Positions 1 through 8,900 of a stretch of 64,000 nt of DNA are shown here, piece by piece. The DNA lies in contig NZ_CP126170.1 of NCBI RefSeq assembly GCF_033170385.1, forward strand, positions 2,504,001 through 2,568,000, in the 5' to 3' direction. The notes under the pieces are model-generated. The model worked only from the letters and a program-made list of their open reading frames with translations, was not told where the DNA came from and searched no databases. This DNA is from Xanthomonas rydalmerensis. Its GTDB lineage: Bacteria; Pseudomonadota; Gammaproteobacteria; Xanthomonadales; Xanthomonadaceae. Positions within the stretch are counted from its first letter, which is position 1, and each line of letters begins with the position of its first letter. A program made the translations under genes and the position numbers.

Positions 1-2
1 AC

Positions 3-821
3 GTGGACATGCAGCGCGGCTTCGCCGCCACCAATGCAGCCACCGCGCAGACGCTGAGCCAGGGCCAGGGCGTGGACGTGGCGATCGTCGACACCGGCGT
101 GGACACGTCGCATCCGGACCTGCGCGGACGCCTGCGCAACACCCGCGACCTGGTCGCCGCCGATCCGGGCGCGTTCAACCGCGACCACCACGGCACCGAG
201 GTCGCCGGCATCATCGCCGCCGGCAGCAACAACCACCTGGGCATCGTCGGCATCGCGCCGAAGGCGATGCTCGACGTGTACAAGGCCTGCTGGTATCCGC
301 AGCGCCCCGGCGCCGGCGCCGGCTGCAACTCCTTCACCCTGGCCAAGGCGCTGGCGGCGATCGGCGACACCCGCACCCGCATCATCAATCTCAGCCTGGG
401 CGGCCCGGCCGACCCGCTGCTGCGCAAGCTCATGGAACAGTTGCTGCGCGACGGCCGCATCGTGGTCGCGGCGATGCCGCCCAACGGCCGCATGGACGGG
501 TTTCCCGATGGCATTCCCGGGGTGATCGTGGTGCGCAGCAGCGCCGCCACGCCGGCACCGGCGGGCGTGCTCAGCGCGCCGGGCGAGGACATCCTCACCA
601 CCCAGCCAAACGGTGGCTACGACTTCACCTCCGGCTCGTCGATGGCCACCGCCCACGTCAGCGGCGTGGTCGCGCTGCTGCTGGCGCTGGCGCCGCAACT
701 GGACGCGCGCAGCGTGCACGACCTGCTGCTGCGCACCAGCCGCACGCGCGACGGCCTGCTGCAGGTGGACGCCGCCGCCGCCGTACAGGCGTTGCCGCGT
801 AGCGCTCCCCTCGCCCGCTGA
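3..821 (+). CDS. S8 family (subtilisin-like) serine peptidase, 5' end cut by window edge
   Basis: Subtilase catalytic domain, 272 residues visible. The triad is present: Asp30 in AIVDTGVD, His63 in HHGTEVAG and Ser213 in GSSMATAHVSG. Asn161 in MPPNG is the likely oxyanion residue, although the context is not the usual AAGN. Subtilases normally have a propeptide before the catalytic domain, and only about 29 residues precede the Asp motif, so the true start is probably upstream of the window; the GTG at position 3 should not be trusted. The gene stops 10 bases before ccmC and may be co-transcribed with it. No signal peptide is visible because of the truncation, so the location (periplasm or outside) is inferred from the family. 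Confidence 0.9.
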   Translation: MDMQRGFAATNAATAQTLSQGQGVDVAIVDTGVDTSHPDLRGRLRNTRDLVAADPGAFNRDHHGTEVAGIIAAGSNNHLGIVGIAPKAMLDVYKACWYPQRPGAGAGCNSFTLAKALAAIGDTRTRIINLSLGGPADPLLRKLMEQLLRDGRIVVAAMPPNGRMDGFPDGIPGVIVVRSSAATPAPAGVLSAPGEDILTTQPNGGYDFTSGSSMATAHVSGVVALLLALAPQLDARSVHDLLLRTSRTRDGLLQVDAAAAVQALPRSAPLAR

Positions 822-831
822 GGTCACCCCC

Positions 832-1638
832 ATGCGTTCCTGGATCCCGCTCTGGTTGCACCGGCTCGGCGCGCCGCCGACCTTCTACCGCGTGGCCGGC
901 GCGGTGCGTCCCTGGAGCCTGGCTGCGGCCATGCTGTTCGGCGCCGTGGCCTGCTACGGCGGGCTGGTGCTGGCGCCGCCGGATTACCAGCAGCACGACG
1001 CCTACCGCATCCTCTTCGTGCACGTGCCGTGCGCGTGGATGAGCCTGTTCGTGTACGCGGCGATGGGCGTGGCCGGCCTGGTCGCGCTGGTGTGGCGGGT
1101 GAAGCTGGCGGAAATCGCCTGCATGGCCTCGGCACCGATCGGCGCCGCCTTCACCTTCGTCACCCTGTGCACCGGCTCGCTGTGGGGCCGGCCGATGTGG
1201 GGCACATGGTGGACCTGGGACGCCCGGCTCACCTCGGAACTGGTGCTGTTGTTCCTGTACCTGGGCGTGATCGGCCTGCAACGCGCCATCGACGACCCGC
1301 GCCAGGGCGCGCGCGCCGCCGCGCTGCTGGCGCTGGTCGGGCTGATCAACCTGCCGATCGTGCATTACTCGGTGGTCTGGTGGAACACGCTGCACCAGGG
1401 CTCCACGGTATGCGTGCTCGGCCCGTCGAAGATGCCGCTGTCGATGCTGTGGCCGCTGCTGACCGGCGTGGTCGCCAGCAAGTGCTACTACATCGCCAGC
1501 CTGTGCGGGCGCATGCGCAGCGATCTGCTGTCACTGGAGCGCGGCAAGGCCTGGGTGCGTGCGATTGCGCTGCAGGCCGCGCCGGTGTCGACGTCGCCGG
1601 CGGACACCGCGCCGCGGCCCGCGGAGCACGCGGCATGA
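832..1638 (+). CDS. ccmC: Heme exporter / chaperone-loading protein CcmC
   Basis: CcmC, 268 residues, of the System I cytochrome c maturation pathway. It is an inner-membrane protein that presents heme to CcmE on the periplasmic side. The heme-handling tryptophan-rich segment is clear (WGTWWTWDARLTSELVL), flanked by several membrane helices, and there is a conserved WWNTLHQG stretch after it. The ATG at 832 was chosen because the open frame further upstream overlaps the peptidase gene and lacks homologous sequence. The stop overlaps the ccmD start (ATGA), so the genes are translationally coupled. ccmA and ccmB are not seen immediately upstream; a peptidase gene occupies that place. Confidence 0.96.
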   Translation: MRSWIPLWLHRLGAPPTFYRVAGAVRPWSLAAAMLFGAVACYGGLVLAPPDYQQHDAYRILFVHVPCAWMSLFVYAAMGVAGLVALVWRVKLAEIACMASAPIGAAFTFVTLCTGSLWGRPMWGTWWTWDARLTSELVLLFLYLGVIGLQRAIDDPRQGARAAALLALVGLINLPIVHYSVVWWNTLHQGSTVCVLGPSKMPLSMLWPLLTGVVASKCYYIASLCGRMRSDLLSLERGKAWVRAIALQAAPVSTSPADTAPRPAEHAA

Positions 1639-1847
1639 GCGGGTTCTGGGCGATGGGCGGCTATGCCGTCTATGTGTGGAGCGCGTACGCGCTGGCGCTG
1701 GTGGTGCTGCTCCTGGACAGCCTGCTGCCGCGCCGCCGCCAGCGCCGGCTGCTCGCCGAGATCCGTGCGCAAGTGGCCCGCGAACAGGTCCGCCGTGCCC
1801 GCGGCAACGCGGCCACCAACGGAGCGCACGATGCATCCCACCCGTAA
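1635..1847 (+). CDS. ccmD: Small membrane protein CcmD
   Basis: A 70-residue protein with one strong hydrophobic helix (about residues 8-28) followed by a basic cytoplasmic tail. This is the hallmark of CcmD, which helps release holo-CcmE from the CcmABC complex. The start overlaps the ccmC stop by four bases, and its 3' end overlaps the start of ccmE by 17 bases. Identification rests on size, topology and position between ccmC and ccmE, because CcmD sequences are poorly conserved. Confidence 0.9.
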   Translation: MSGFWAMGGYAVYVWSAYALALVVLLLDSLLPRRRQRRLLAEIRAQVAREQVRRARGNAATNGAHDASHP

Positions 1848-2310
1848 GCGCCGCCTGCTGCTGGTGCTGCTGTTGCTCGGCGCCGCGGCGCTGGCCACCG
1901 GCCTGTTCGTGCTGGCCCTGCAGCACAACATCAGCTACCTGTTCACGCCGAGCCAGGTGCAGGCCGGCGCGGCCAAGGATTACCGGGTGTTCCGGCTCGG
2001 CGGCATGGTCAAGGCCGGCTCGATCACGCGCAGCGCCGATTCGCTGCAGGTGCGGTTCACGGTGATCGACAAGGCTGGCGCCACCGCCGTCGCCTACACC
2101 GGCATCCTGCCGGACCTGTTCCGCGACAACCAGGCGGTGATCGCCACCGGCTCGATGCAGGGTGCGCGCTTCGTCGCCACCGAAGTGCTGGCCAAGCACG
2201 ACGAGACCTACATGCCGCAGGAATTGAAGGACGCGATGGCGCAGGCGCATGCCGATCGCGCCCACGTCGGCAACACCTCGGCGGCTGCTGCGGCGACCGC
2301 ACGACCATGA
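1831..2310 (+). CDS. ccmE: Heme chaperone CcmE
   Basis: CcmE, 159 residues, carries heme covalently from CcmC to CcmF in the periplasm. It has an N-terminal membrane anchor (about residues 8-30) after a basic start, then the beta-barrel domain. The heme-attachment motif is intact: His123 in [10 protein letters not shown] with Tyr127 four residues later. The C-terminal tail is Ala-rich and flexible, as in the family. The ATG at 1831 gives the standard MHPTRKRR start and overlaps ccmD by 17 bases, consistent with coupled translation. Confidence 0.97.
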   Translation: MHPTRKRRLLLVLLLLGAAALATGLFVLALQHNISYLFTPSQVQAGAAKDYRVFRLGGMVKAGSITRSADSLQVRFTVIDKAGATAVAYTGILPDLFRDNQAVIATGSMQGARFVATEVLAKHDETYMPQELKDAMAQAHADRAHVGNTSAAAAATARP

Positions 2311-2347
2311 GTCCGATCGCGTCCCACCGCGCCGGAGTAGCCGCACC

Positions 2348-4318
2348 ATGAGCGCCGAACTCGGCCAATGCGCCCTGATCCTGGCCTTGCTGCTGGCCCT
2401 GGTGCAGGCCGTGCTGCCGCTGCTCGGCGCCTGGCGCGGCCAGCGCGCCTGGATGGCGGTGGCGCGGCCGGCCGCCTACGCCCAGGCCGGTTTCGCCTGG
2501 CTGGCCTTCGGCCTGCTCGCTTACGTGTTGCTGCAGCTGGATTTCTCGGTGCGCTACGTCGCCGCCAACGCCAACCTGGCGCAGCCCTGGTACTACCGGC
2601 TGGCCGCGGTGTGGGGCGCGCACGAGGGCTCGCTGCTGTTGTGGATCGCCATCCTCAACCTGTGGACGGTGGCGCTGGCGCGCAGCAGCCGGCACCTGCC
2701 GGAAGCCTTCGCCGCGCGCGTGCTCGGGGTGCTCGGGCTGATCTCCAGCGGCTTCCTGGCCTTCGTCCTGTTCACCTCCAATCCGTTCGCTCGGCTGTCG
2801 CCGATGCCGCGCGACGGCAGCGAACTCAACCCGGTACTGCAGGACCCGGGCATGGTGTTCCACCCGCCGGTGCTGTACACCGGCTACGTCGGCTTTTCGG
2901 TGGCCTTTGCCTTCGCCATCGCCGCCCTGCTCGGCGGCGAACAGCAGCAGGCCTGGGTGCGCTGGGCGCGGCCGTGGACCAATGTCGCCTGGGGCTTCCT
3001 CAGCGCCGGTATCGTCGCCGGCAGCTGGTGGGCCTACGCCGAGCTGGGCTGGGGCGGCTGGTGGTTCTGGGATCCGGTGGAGAACGCCAGCTTCATGCCG
3101 TGGCTGGTCGGCGCCGCGCTGATCCACACCCAGGCGGTCACCGAGAAACGCGGCGCGCTCGGCGCCTGGACCCTGCTGCTGTCGATCCTGGCGTTCTCGC
3201 TGTCGTTGCTGGGCACCTTCCTGGTGCGCTCCGGCGTGCTGACCTCGGTGCACGCCTTCGCCGCCGACCCGCGCCGCGGCCTGTACATCCTCGGCTTCCT
3301 GGTGCTGGTGGTCGGCGGCTCGCTGCTGCTGTACGCGCTGCGCGCGCCGCGCCTGGCCGCGGGCAAGCCGTTCGCCGCGCTGTCGCGGGAGACCGCGATC
3401 CTGATCGGCAACCTGATGCTCAGCGTGGCCGCGGCGATGGTGCTGCTGGGCACACTGTTCCCGCTGCTCGGCGATGCGCTGCGGCTGGGCAAGATCTCGG
3501 TCGGGCCGCCCTACTTCGGCCTGCTGTTCCCGCTGCTGATGCTGCCGGTGGTGCTGCTGCTGCCGTTCGGTCCCTACCTGCGTTGGGGCCGTACCGACCC
3601 CGGCGCACTGCGCGCGGTGGCCGCGCGCGCCGGTCTGGCGGCACTGGGCTGCGCACTGCTGGCGTGGTTGCTGAGCGCGGGTACGCTGCGCGCGGTGGCC
3701 GGCGTCGCGGCCGCGGCCTGGGTCGGCGTCGGCACCGCGTTGTATGCGCTCACCCGCTGGCGCAGCGCACCCCGCGGCCGCCGCTTCCCCGCCGAACTGG
3801 CCGGCATGCTGCTGGCGCATGCCGGCGTCGCGGTGTTCGTGGCCGGCGTGCTGCTGTCGGAAAGCCTGTCGGTGGAACGCGACGTGCGCCTGGATCCCGG
3901 CCAGAGCGCCCAGGTCGGCGCGCATGCCTTCCGCTTCGATGGCGTACGCCTGGTCGACGGCCCCAACTGGAAGGCCGAGCAAGGCACGGTGAGCGTGCTG
4001 CGCGACGGCGCCGTGGTGGCGGTGCTGCATCCGCAGAAGCGCCTGTACAGCAGCGACCGGATCCAGACCGAGGCGGCGATCGATGCCGGCGTGCTGCGCG
4101 ATCTGTACGTCGCGCTGGGCGAACCGGTCGACGACCAGCACATCGAATACGGCTGGACCCTGCGCCTGTACGACAAGCCCTTCATCCGCTGGATCTGGGC
4201 CGGCGGTCTGCTGATGATGCTCGGCGGCTTCGTCAGCGCCGGCGCGCGCCGCCTGCGCGCGCAACCGGTCGCGGACAGCGCCGCCACGCCGGCCGCGCTC
4301 GCCGGAGCCGCGCCATGA
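2348..4318 (+). CDS. ccmF: Heme lyase subunit CcmF
   Basis: CcmF, 656 residues, is the large polytopic membrane subunit that moves heme from CcmE to apocytochrome c together with CcmH/CcmI. The Trp-rich signature is present (ELGWGGWWFWDPVENAS), as is a second family motif near HEGSLLLW. A large periplasmic C-terminal domain is followed by a last membrane helix near residues 615-635. Length matches the family. It starts 37 bases after ccmE and ends in an ATGA overlap with ccmG. Confidence 0.97.
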   Translation: MSAELGQCALILALLLALVQAVLPLLGAWRGQRAWMAVARPAAYAQAGFAWLAFGLLAYVLLQLDFSVRYVAANANLAQPWYYRLAAVWGAHEGSLLLWIAILNLWTVALARSSRHLPEAFAARVLGVLGLISSGFLAFVLFTSNPFARLSPMPRDGSELNPVLQDPGMVFHPPVLYTGYVGFSVAFAFAIAALLGGEQQQAWVRWARPWTNVAWGFLSAGIVAGSWWAYAELGWGGWWFWDPVENASFMPWLVGAALIHTQAVTEKRGALGAWTLLLSILAFSLSLLGTFLVRSGVLTSVHAFAADPRRGLYILGFLVLVVGGSLLLYALRAPRLAAGKPFAALSRETAILIGNLMLSVAAAMVLLGTLFPLLGDALRLGKISVGPPYFGLLFPLLMLPVVLLLPFGPYLRWGRTDPGALRAVAARAGLAALGCALLAWLLSAGTLRAVAGVAAAAWVGVGTALYALTRWRSAPRGRRFPAELAGMLLAHAGVAVFVAGVLLSESLSVERDVRLDPGQSAQVGAHAFRFDGVRLVDGPNWKAEQGTVSVLRDGAVVAVLHPQKRLYSSDRIQTEAAIDAGVLRDLYVALGEPVDDQHIEYGWTLRLYDKPFIRWIWAGGLLMMLGGFVSAGARRLRAQPVADSAATPAALAGAAP

Positions 4319-4857
4319 GCCGGCTGCTGCCGCTGGCTGGCTTCCTGCTGCTGGCCGCGTTGTTCGGGTTCGGCCTGTGGTGGAGCCGCAGCCACGATCC
4401 GCGCGAGGTGCCCTCGCCGCTGATCGGTAAGCCGGTGCCGGCGTTCGCGTTGCCGCGCCTGGACCGGCCGGAGCTGCGCAGCGGCAGCCAGGAACTGCGC
4501 GGTCGCCCGTATCTGCTCAACGTGTTCGGCAGCTGGTGCATGGCCTGCAGCGAGGAGCACCCGCTGCTGATGGCGAAGGCCCGGCAACTGGGGGTGACCC
4601 TGGTCGGTTACGCCTACCGCGACGATCCGCACGATACCGCCGCCTGGCTGGCGCGGCGCGGCAATCCGTATGCGCTGGTACTGGTGGACGCCGATGGCCA
4701 GCGTGCGATCGATCTGGGCGTATACGGCGCACCGGAAACCTTCCTGATCGATGCCGACGGCGTGGTCCGCTACAAGCACGTCGGCGTGCTGACGGCGCAG
4801 GTGCTGGCCGATGAGCTGCGCCCGGCGATCGCGTCGCTCGACGAGGCGCGGCGATGA
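4315..4857 (+). CDS. ccmG: Thiol:disulfide oxidoreductase CcmG (DsbE)
   Basis: Membrane-anchored thioredoxin-fold protein of 180 residues that reduces apocytochrome c or CcmH cysteines. There is an N-terminal anchor helix (about residues 4-23). The active site is Cys75-Met-Ala-Cys78 in GSWCMACSEEHP, so the CXXC pair is intact with an uncommon Met-Ala dipeptide. The cis-Pro loop (YGAPETFLID) follows. It overlaps both ccmF and ccmH by four bases, so it belongs to the same operon. Confidence 0.95.
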   Translation: MSRLLPLAGFLLLAALFGFGLWWSRSHDPREVPSPLIGKPVPAFALPRLDRPELRSGSQELRGRPYLLNVFGSWCMACSEEHPLLMAKARQLGVTLVGYAYRDDPHDTAAWLARRGNPYALVLVDADGQRAIDLGVYGAPETFLIDADGVVRYKHVGVLTAQVLADELRPAIASLDEARR

Positions 4858-5330
4858 GCGCGACCGTCGCACGGACGTGCCGACGCACGCCATGGTGGCG
4901 ATTGCTGGTGCTGCTGTGGCTGCTGGGCGGTGCAGTGCCGGCGCTTGCCCAGGCGGTAGACCCGTTGCCGTTCAAGGACCGCGCGCAGGAACAGCGCTTC
5001 CAGCAACTGACCGCGCAGTTGCGCTGCCTGGTCTGCCAGAACGAGAACCTGGCCGATTCCGACGCCACCCTGGCGCGCGACCTGCGCCACCAGGTGTTCG
5101 CGCAACTGCAGGCCGGGCGCAGCGATGCGCAGATCAAGCAGTACATGGTCGATCGCTACTCGGCCTTCGTCCTTTACGACCCGCCGCTGGCGCCGGGCAC
5201 CTGGCTGCTGTGGTTCGGGCCGGCACTGTTGCTTCTGGGCGGTGCCGCGATGGTGCTGGCGACGCTGCGGCAACGCCGCCGCGCCATCGGCGCCGCGACG
5301 GCGGACGCGGATGCGGAGGACGCCTGGTGA
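4854..5330 (+). CDS. ccmH: Cytochrome c maturation protein CcmH
   Basis: CcmH, 158 residues, has a cleavable signal peptide (about residues 1-33, ending in LAQA), the conserved redox motif LRCLVCQN (Cys58 and Cys61) and a C-terminal membrane helix near residues 115-137. It reduces or holds apocytochrome c for heme ligation by CcmF. It is the short form; the TPR part is a separate downstream gene (ccmI), unlike the fused E. coli CcmH. Overlaps of four bases at both ends show tight coupling. Confidence 0.95.
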   Translation: MSATVARTCRRTPWWRLLVLLWLLGGAVPALAQAVDPLPFKDRAQEQRFQQLTAQLRCLVCQNENLADSDATLARDLRHQVFAQLQAGRSDAQIKQYMVDRYSAFVLYDPPLAPGTWLLWFGPALLLLGGAAMVLATLRQRRRAIGAATADADAEDAW

Positions 5331-5977
5331 CGCCCGGCTTCCTGCTCGCCGCCGCGGCGATGCTGGGCATCGCCCTGTTCGCGGTGCTGCGTCCACTACT
5401 GGTCCAGCATTCCGGCGCATCTGCGCAACGCGGCGTCGCGTTGCTGCTGGCGCTGAGCCTGCCGCTGCTCGGTGCAAGCCTGTACTGGCGCATCGGCACG
5501 CCGACGGCCCTGGCCGGCGTCCCGCTGCAACCGCTGCCGCCGGTCGCGCCGGACCAGACCGCGCAACGGCTGCAAGGTTGGCTGCAGCAGGCCTGGGACG
5601 CGCAACAGGCGCAGCGCCCGCACGAAGCGCAGCAGGCCTTTGCGCAGGCCCTGTGGATCGCCCCGGCCAATGTCGAGGCCCTGCTCGGCTGGGCCGAGAC
5701 AGACATGGCGCAACACGCCGATCTCACCGTCGGCAGCGCCGCACGCGCCATGCTCGACCGCGTGCTGGCGCAGCAACCGGACAACCAGCGCGCCCTATGG
5801 ATGCGCGGCATCGCCGCCTTCCAGCAGCAGCGCTATGCCGATGCGGCCAACGACTGGCGCCACCTGCTGAGCCTGTTGCCCGCCGGCTCGCCGTTGCGCA
5901 ACGCGGTGACGCAGAAGATCGCCGCCGCCGAAGCGATGCTCGCCGCACCAGCCGCGGCGACCACCACGCCGCGCTGA
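5327..5977 (+). CDS. ccmI: TPR protein CcmI
   Basis: A 216-residue protein with two N-terminal membrane helices (about residues 4-20 and 36-50) and then tetratricopeptide-like repeats: repeated Ala, Leu and Trp helices such as AQALWIAPANVEALLGWAE and the later MRGIAAFQQQRYADAANDW. CcmI binds apocytochrome c and presents it to CcmF/CcmH. The GTG start at 5327 overlaps the ccmH stop and is followed directly by the first membrane helix, so it is preferred. It closes the ccm operon. It is shorter than many CcmI proteins. Confidence 0.88.
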   Translation: MTPGFLLAAAAMLGIALFAVLRPLLVQHSGASAQRGVALLLALSLPLLGASLYWRIGTPTALAGVPLQPLPPVAPDQTAQRLQGWLQQAWDAQQAQRPHEAQQAFAQALWIAPANVEALLGWAETDMAQHADLTVGSAARAMLDRVLAQQPDNQRALWMRGIAAFQQQRYADAANDWRHLLSLLPAGSPLRNAVTQKIAAAEAMLAAPAAATTTPR

Positions 5978-6032
5978 TGCCACTACGCCGAACGCGGCTG
6001 CCGAATCTGCGCTTAATTAAGTACCTTCGGAA

Positions 6033-6488
6033 TCAAGTGCCTTCGGAGCCGCAGGCTTTTTTCGTGTACTTGTAATCAACCAGCACCCATCCGCCTCCGT
6101 TGGAGTTGGAAACGAATTTGTAGCTCCACGACTGGGAGACGCCGCCAGTGCAGTTCGATACGGAATATGTGTCTCCGGGCTGCCCGGGCGGTAGCGGCGT
6201 TGGCGGCGCATCTCCTGGCGCCTGCGGACGCACGCGACCGTCAGTGGTCCGGGTGTACGTAACAGTGACGTCGCGGAGCTTGTCGACTTCCCCAATCAGA
6301 TGCCCGTTGACGTACTGGGCATGCTGTTGAAGCCAGGCCACGACGGCCTGCTTTTCGGGAGATTGGTCGGTGTAGGTCGTCGTGGTCGTAACAATGACGG
6401 GCGACGAGGTGGCGGCGCCAGCAAAGAGTGGCGCGGCGAGAAGATGGACCGCAAACACTACTCTCCACAGGTTCTTGGCGACGTTCAT
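6033..6488 (-). CDS. Small secreted protein of unknown function
   Basis: 151 residues with a clear Sec signal peptide (about residues 1-25, ending AGAA), then a Thr-rich stretch and a domain with two cysteines near the C-terminus, in VSNCTGG and KKACGSEGT, which could form a disulfide. No family was recognised. The base composition is lower in GC than its neighbours, and its strand is opposite to both flanking operons. It is converging on ccmI, 55 bases away. Periplasmic or extracellular location is inferred from the signal peptide only. Confidence 0.65.
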   Translation of the reverse strand: MNVAKNLWRVVFAVHLLAAPLFAGAATSSPVIVTTTTTYTDQSPEKQAVVAWLQQHAQYVNGHLIGEVDKLRDVTVTYTRTTDGRVRPQAPGDAPPTPLPPGQPGDTYSVSNCTGGVSQSWSYKFVSNSNGGGWVLVDYKYTKKACGSEGT

Positions 6489-6948
6489 GACCTGATCTTC
6501 CCTGGCGGACGGATGCTTCTCAAGGACGCTATTCGCTTTCTCTGATCAGCCGCAAGAGTTGACGCGACGTGTCTACCAAACAACCCATCAGAAGCGGCCC
6601 TGCAGATGGCCGAGCAATGAACGTGCGTGCGCGCGATCAGAATAGGCCACGGGATCATGACTGGCACGCCGCCGGCCGCCTGGAAATCAGCTGGTCGAGA
6701 AGAAAGCGAATGCAGCGCTGCGTGGGGAAAAGCCTGTTTCACCATTCCCTATGCCACCGCTCGGCGGCCTCAAGTCGCTTCTGTAGGACTCCGCTTATCA
6801 CTCACACCCTGCGGACACAACAGCGCCAGCCAGGCCAGGGATTTGCGTCGGAAATAGGAATGCGTATCATTAACCGACCCGCAGCCCTCGCTGCCATCCG
6901 CTCCGCCTAGCCCTGTCGCCAAGCCGGTGCCTCTCCCGACGGGCCTCC
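6489..6948. other. Gene-free stretch of about 460 bases
   Basis: Separates the secreted-protein gene (reverse) from the DUF3649 cassette (forward), so it should hold both promoters. GC content is lower than in surrounding genes. Short open frames here have poor codon use and no recognisable motifs. The only site I can point to is a possible Fur box at 6859-6871. A short fragment resembling the intergenic palindrome family occurs near 6783. Confidence 0.6.
6857..6873 (+). promoter_or_regulatory. Possible Fur box
   Basis: The imperfect palindrome AATG-CGTAT-CATT at 6859-6871 has outer arms that match each other and resemble the ends of Fur-box consensus sites. It lies about 78 bases before the DUF3649 / PepSY / DUF3325 cassette, genes usually tied to siderophore uptake. 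The match is partial, so this is a suggestion. Confidence 0.4.
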
Positions 6949-7287
6949 ATGCACCCTGTTCCACCAGCGTCGCCGCGCCTCTCCACCCCGCCCACCGCCG
7001 CCTCGCGTGGGCTGCCGCCCTGGCTGGGCGTGCTGGCGCGCACCCTGGCCGCGATCGTCGGCGGCTATGCGCTGGCCGCGGCCACGGCGGTGCTGTTGCC
7101 GCTGCTGTGGCCGTCGGTGCGTGCGCAAGCGGTGTTGAGCGGCATGATGCTGGGCATCCTGGTCTGCGCCTGCACCGTGCTGTGGGCATTCGCCGCGCGC
7201 AGCGCCGGACGTGCCTGGCTGGGCATCGCCGCGCTGCTGGCGCCGATGGCGCTGGCCATCGCCTGGCTGCAGCAGCACGCGCCATGA
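6949..7287 (+). CDS. DUF3649 family membrane protein
   Basis: 112 residues with about three predicted membrane helices (roughly residues 25-50, 60-82 and 88-108). Sequence style and the three-gene arrangement fit the DUF3649 family, which occurs beside TonB-dependent siderophore receptors and PepSY proteins. Function is unknown; a role in iron or siderophore handling is inferred from family context. The stop overlaps the next start by four bases. Confidence 0.75.
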   Translation: MHPVPPASPRLSTPPTAASRGLPPWLGVLARTLAAIVGGYALAAATAVLLPLLWPSVRAQAVLSGMMLGILVCACTVLWAFAARSAGRAWLGIAALLAPMALAIAWLQQHAP

Positions 7288-8900
7288 AGCAGGGATTCCG
7301 CCAATCGATGGCCTGGCTGCACACCTGGAGCGGCCTGCTGGTGTCCTGGGTGCTGCTGCTGATCTTCATGGCCGGCACCGCCAGCTATTTCCGCAACGAA
7401 ATCAGCCGCTGGATGCGTCCGGAACTGCCGAGCGCGCAGCCGAGCACCGACGTGGTCGCCGCACGTGCGGTGGCGCTGCTGCAGCGCGAGGCGCCGCAGT
7501 CGCCGCAATGGTTCGTGTCGCTGGCCAACCAGCGCGCGCCGTTCACCGATCTGTTCTGGCGCAATCCACCGCCGGCCGACGGTGCCCGCCAGAGCCGCAA
7601 GGAGATGTTCGGCAGCGCCCTGCTCGACCCGGTCAGCGGCGAGGCCAGCCAGACCCGCGACACCCGCGGCGGCGACTTCTTCTACCGCCTGCACTTCGAC
7701 CTGCACTACCTGCCGGCGCTGTGGGCGCGCTACATCGTCGGCTTCTGCGCGATGTTCATGCTGGTGGCGATCATCAGCGGCGTGATCACCCACAAGAAGA
7801 TCTTCAAGGACTTCTTCACCTTCCGCCCGGCCAAGGGCCAGCGCTCGTGGCTGGACTTCCACAATGCCAGCGCGGTGCTCGCCCTGCCCTACCACGCGAT
7901 GATCACCTACACCGGGCTGGTCACGCTGATGCTGATGTACCTGCCCTGGGGCATCAAGACCGCCTATCCCGATGCCGAGCAGGCGTTCTACGCCGAGGCC
8001 TTCCAGGAGCCGCAGAACCTGCGCGAGGCCAGCGGCACGCCCGGGCACATGCTGCCGATCGCGCAGCTGCTGGACGTGGCGCGCCGCGAATGGGGTGCGC
8101 AGGCGCCGATCGCCGGCTTCACCGTGTACAACGCCGGCGACGCCGCCGCGGCCATCCAGATCCGCCAGGGCGACGGCCAGCGGCTGGGCTACACCACGCC
8201 CTCGCTGCTGCTGGACGCGGCCAGCGGGCAGATCCTCGGCCGCAGCGGCGAACTCGGCGCCGCTGCGGAGACCCGCAGCACCCTGTACGGCCTGCACCTG
8301 GCGCACTTCGCCGGGCCCTGGCTGCGCTGGCTGTTCTTCGGCTGCGGCCTGCTCGGCTGCCTGATGGTGGCCAGCGGCGCGATCCTGTGGGCGGTCAAGG
8401 AGCGGCCCAAGCACGCCAAGGCCGGCCGCATCGGCCTGGGCCTGCGCCTGGTCGACGCGCTCAACATCGGCACCGTGGCCGGGCTGCCCATCGCCTTCGC
8501 CGCCTATTTCTGGGGCAACCGGCTGCTGCCGCTGCACCTGGAATCCCGCCCGGAAAGCGAAGCGACGGTGTTCTTCCTGGCCTGGGCCGCGGCCCTGATC
8601 GCCGCGCAGGTGTGGCCGAAGCGCCCGATGTGGGCCTGGCAACTGTATGCGGGCGCGGCGCTGTTCGGCTTGCTGCCGCTGCTCAACGCCGTCACCACCG
8701 ATGCGCACCTGGGCGTGAGCCTGCTGGCCGGCGACTGGGCGCTGGCCGGGTTCGACCTGGTCTGCCTGTTCCTCGGTATCGCCCTGGCGCTGGCCGCGCG
8801 GCGCATGCAGCGTTGGCAACCGCCGCTGTCGGCGGCCGAACGCCGCGCCCGCGAACGCGGCGGACCCGGCAAGCCGGTGCTGGCCACGGAGGGCGCATGA
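7284..8900 (+). CDS. PepSY-associated membrane protein
   Basis: 538 residues. The N-terminal motif LHTWSGLLVSWVL around residues 13-25 is the classic first helix of PepSY_TM proteins, several of which are implicated in reductive iron release from ferric siderophores. Further helices lie near residues 150-170 (YIVGFCAMFMLVAIISGVITHKK region), 195-225 and 345-375, with more near the C-terminus. Large periplasmic loops separate the first helices. It is the middle gene of a three-gene unit with four-base overlaps on both sides, so expression is coupled. The TonB receptor that usually accompanies this cassette is absent here. Confidence 0.85.
   Translation: MKQGFRQSMAWLHTWSGLLVSWVLLLIFMAGTASYFRNEISRWMRPELPSAQPSTDVVAARAVALLQREAPQSPQWFVSLANQRAPFTDLFWRNPPPADGARQSRKEMFGSALLDPVSGEASQTRDTRGGDFFYRLHFDLHYLPALWARYIVGFCAMFMLVAIISGVITHKKIFKDFFTFRPAKGQRSWLDFHNASAVLALPYHAMITYTGLVTLMLMYLPWGIKTAYPDAEQAFYAEAFQEPQNLREASGTPGHMLPIAQLLDVARREWGAQAPIAGFTVYNAGDAAAAIQIRQGDGQRLGYTTPSLLLDAASGQILGRSGELGAAAETRSTLYGLHLAHFAGPWLRWLFFGCGLLGCLMVASGAILWAVKERPKHAKAGRIGLGLRLVDALNIGTVAGLPIAFAAYFWGNRLLPLHLESRPESEATVFFLAWAAALIAAQVWPKRPMWAWQLYAGAALFGLLPLLNAVTTDAHLGVSLLAGDWALAGFDLVCLFLGIALALAARRMQRWQPPLSAAERRARERGGPGKPVLATEGA

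Noticed and set aside
2057..4264. A 735-codon reverse open frame opposite ccmF
   Set aside because: Antisense shadow; Gln/Arg/His-rich with no motifs, while ccmF on the forward strand has all family signatures.
6662..6677. TGGCACG-like sequence resembling a sigma-54 site
   Set aside because: The -12 position reads CGGCC, without the required GC at the right spacing, and no flagellar or nitrogen gene follows.
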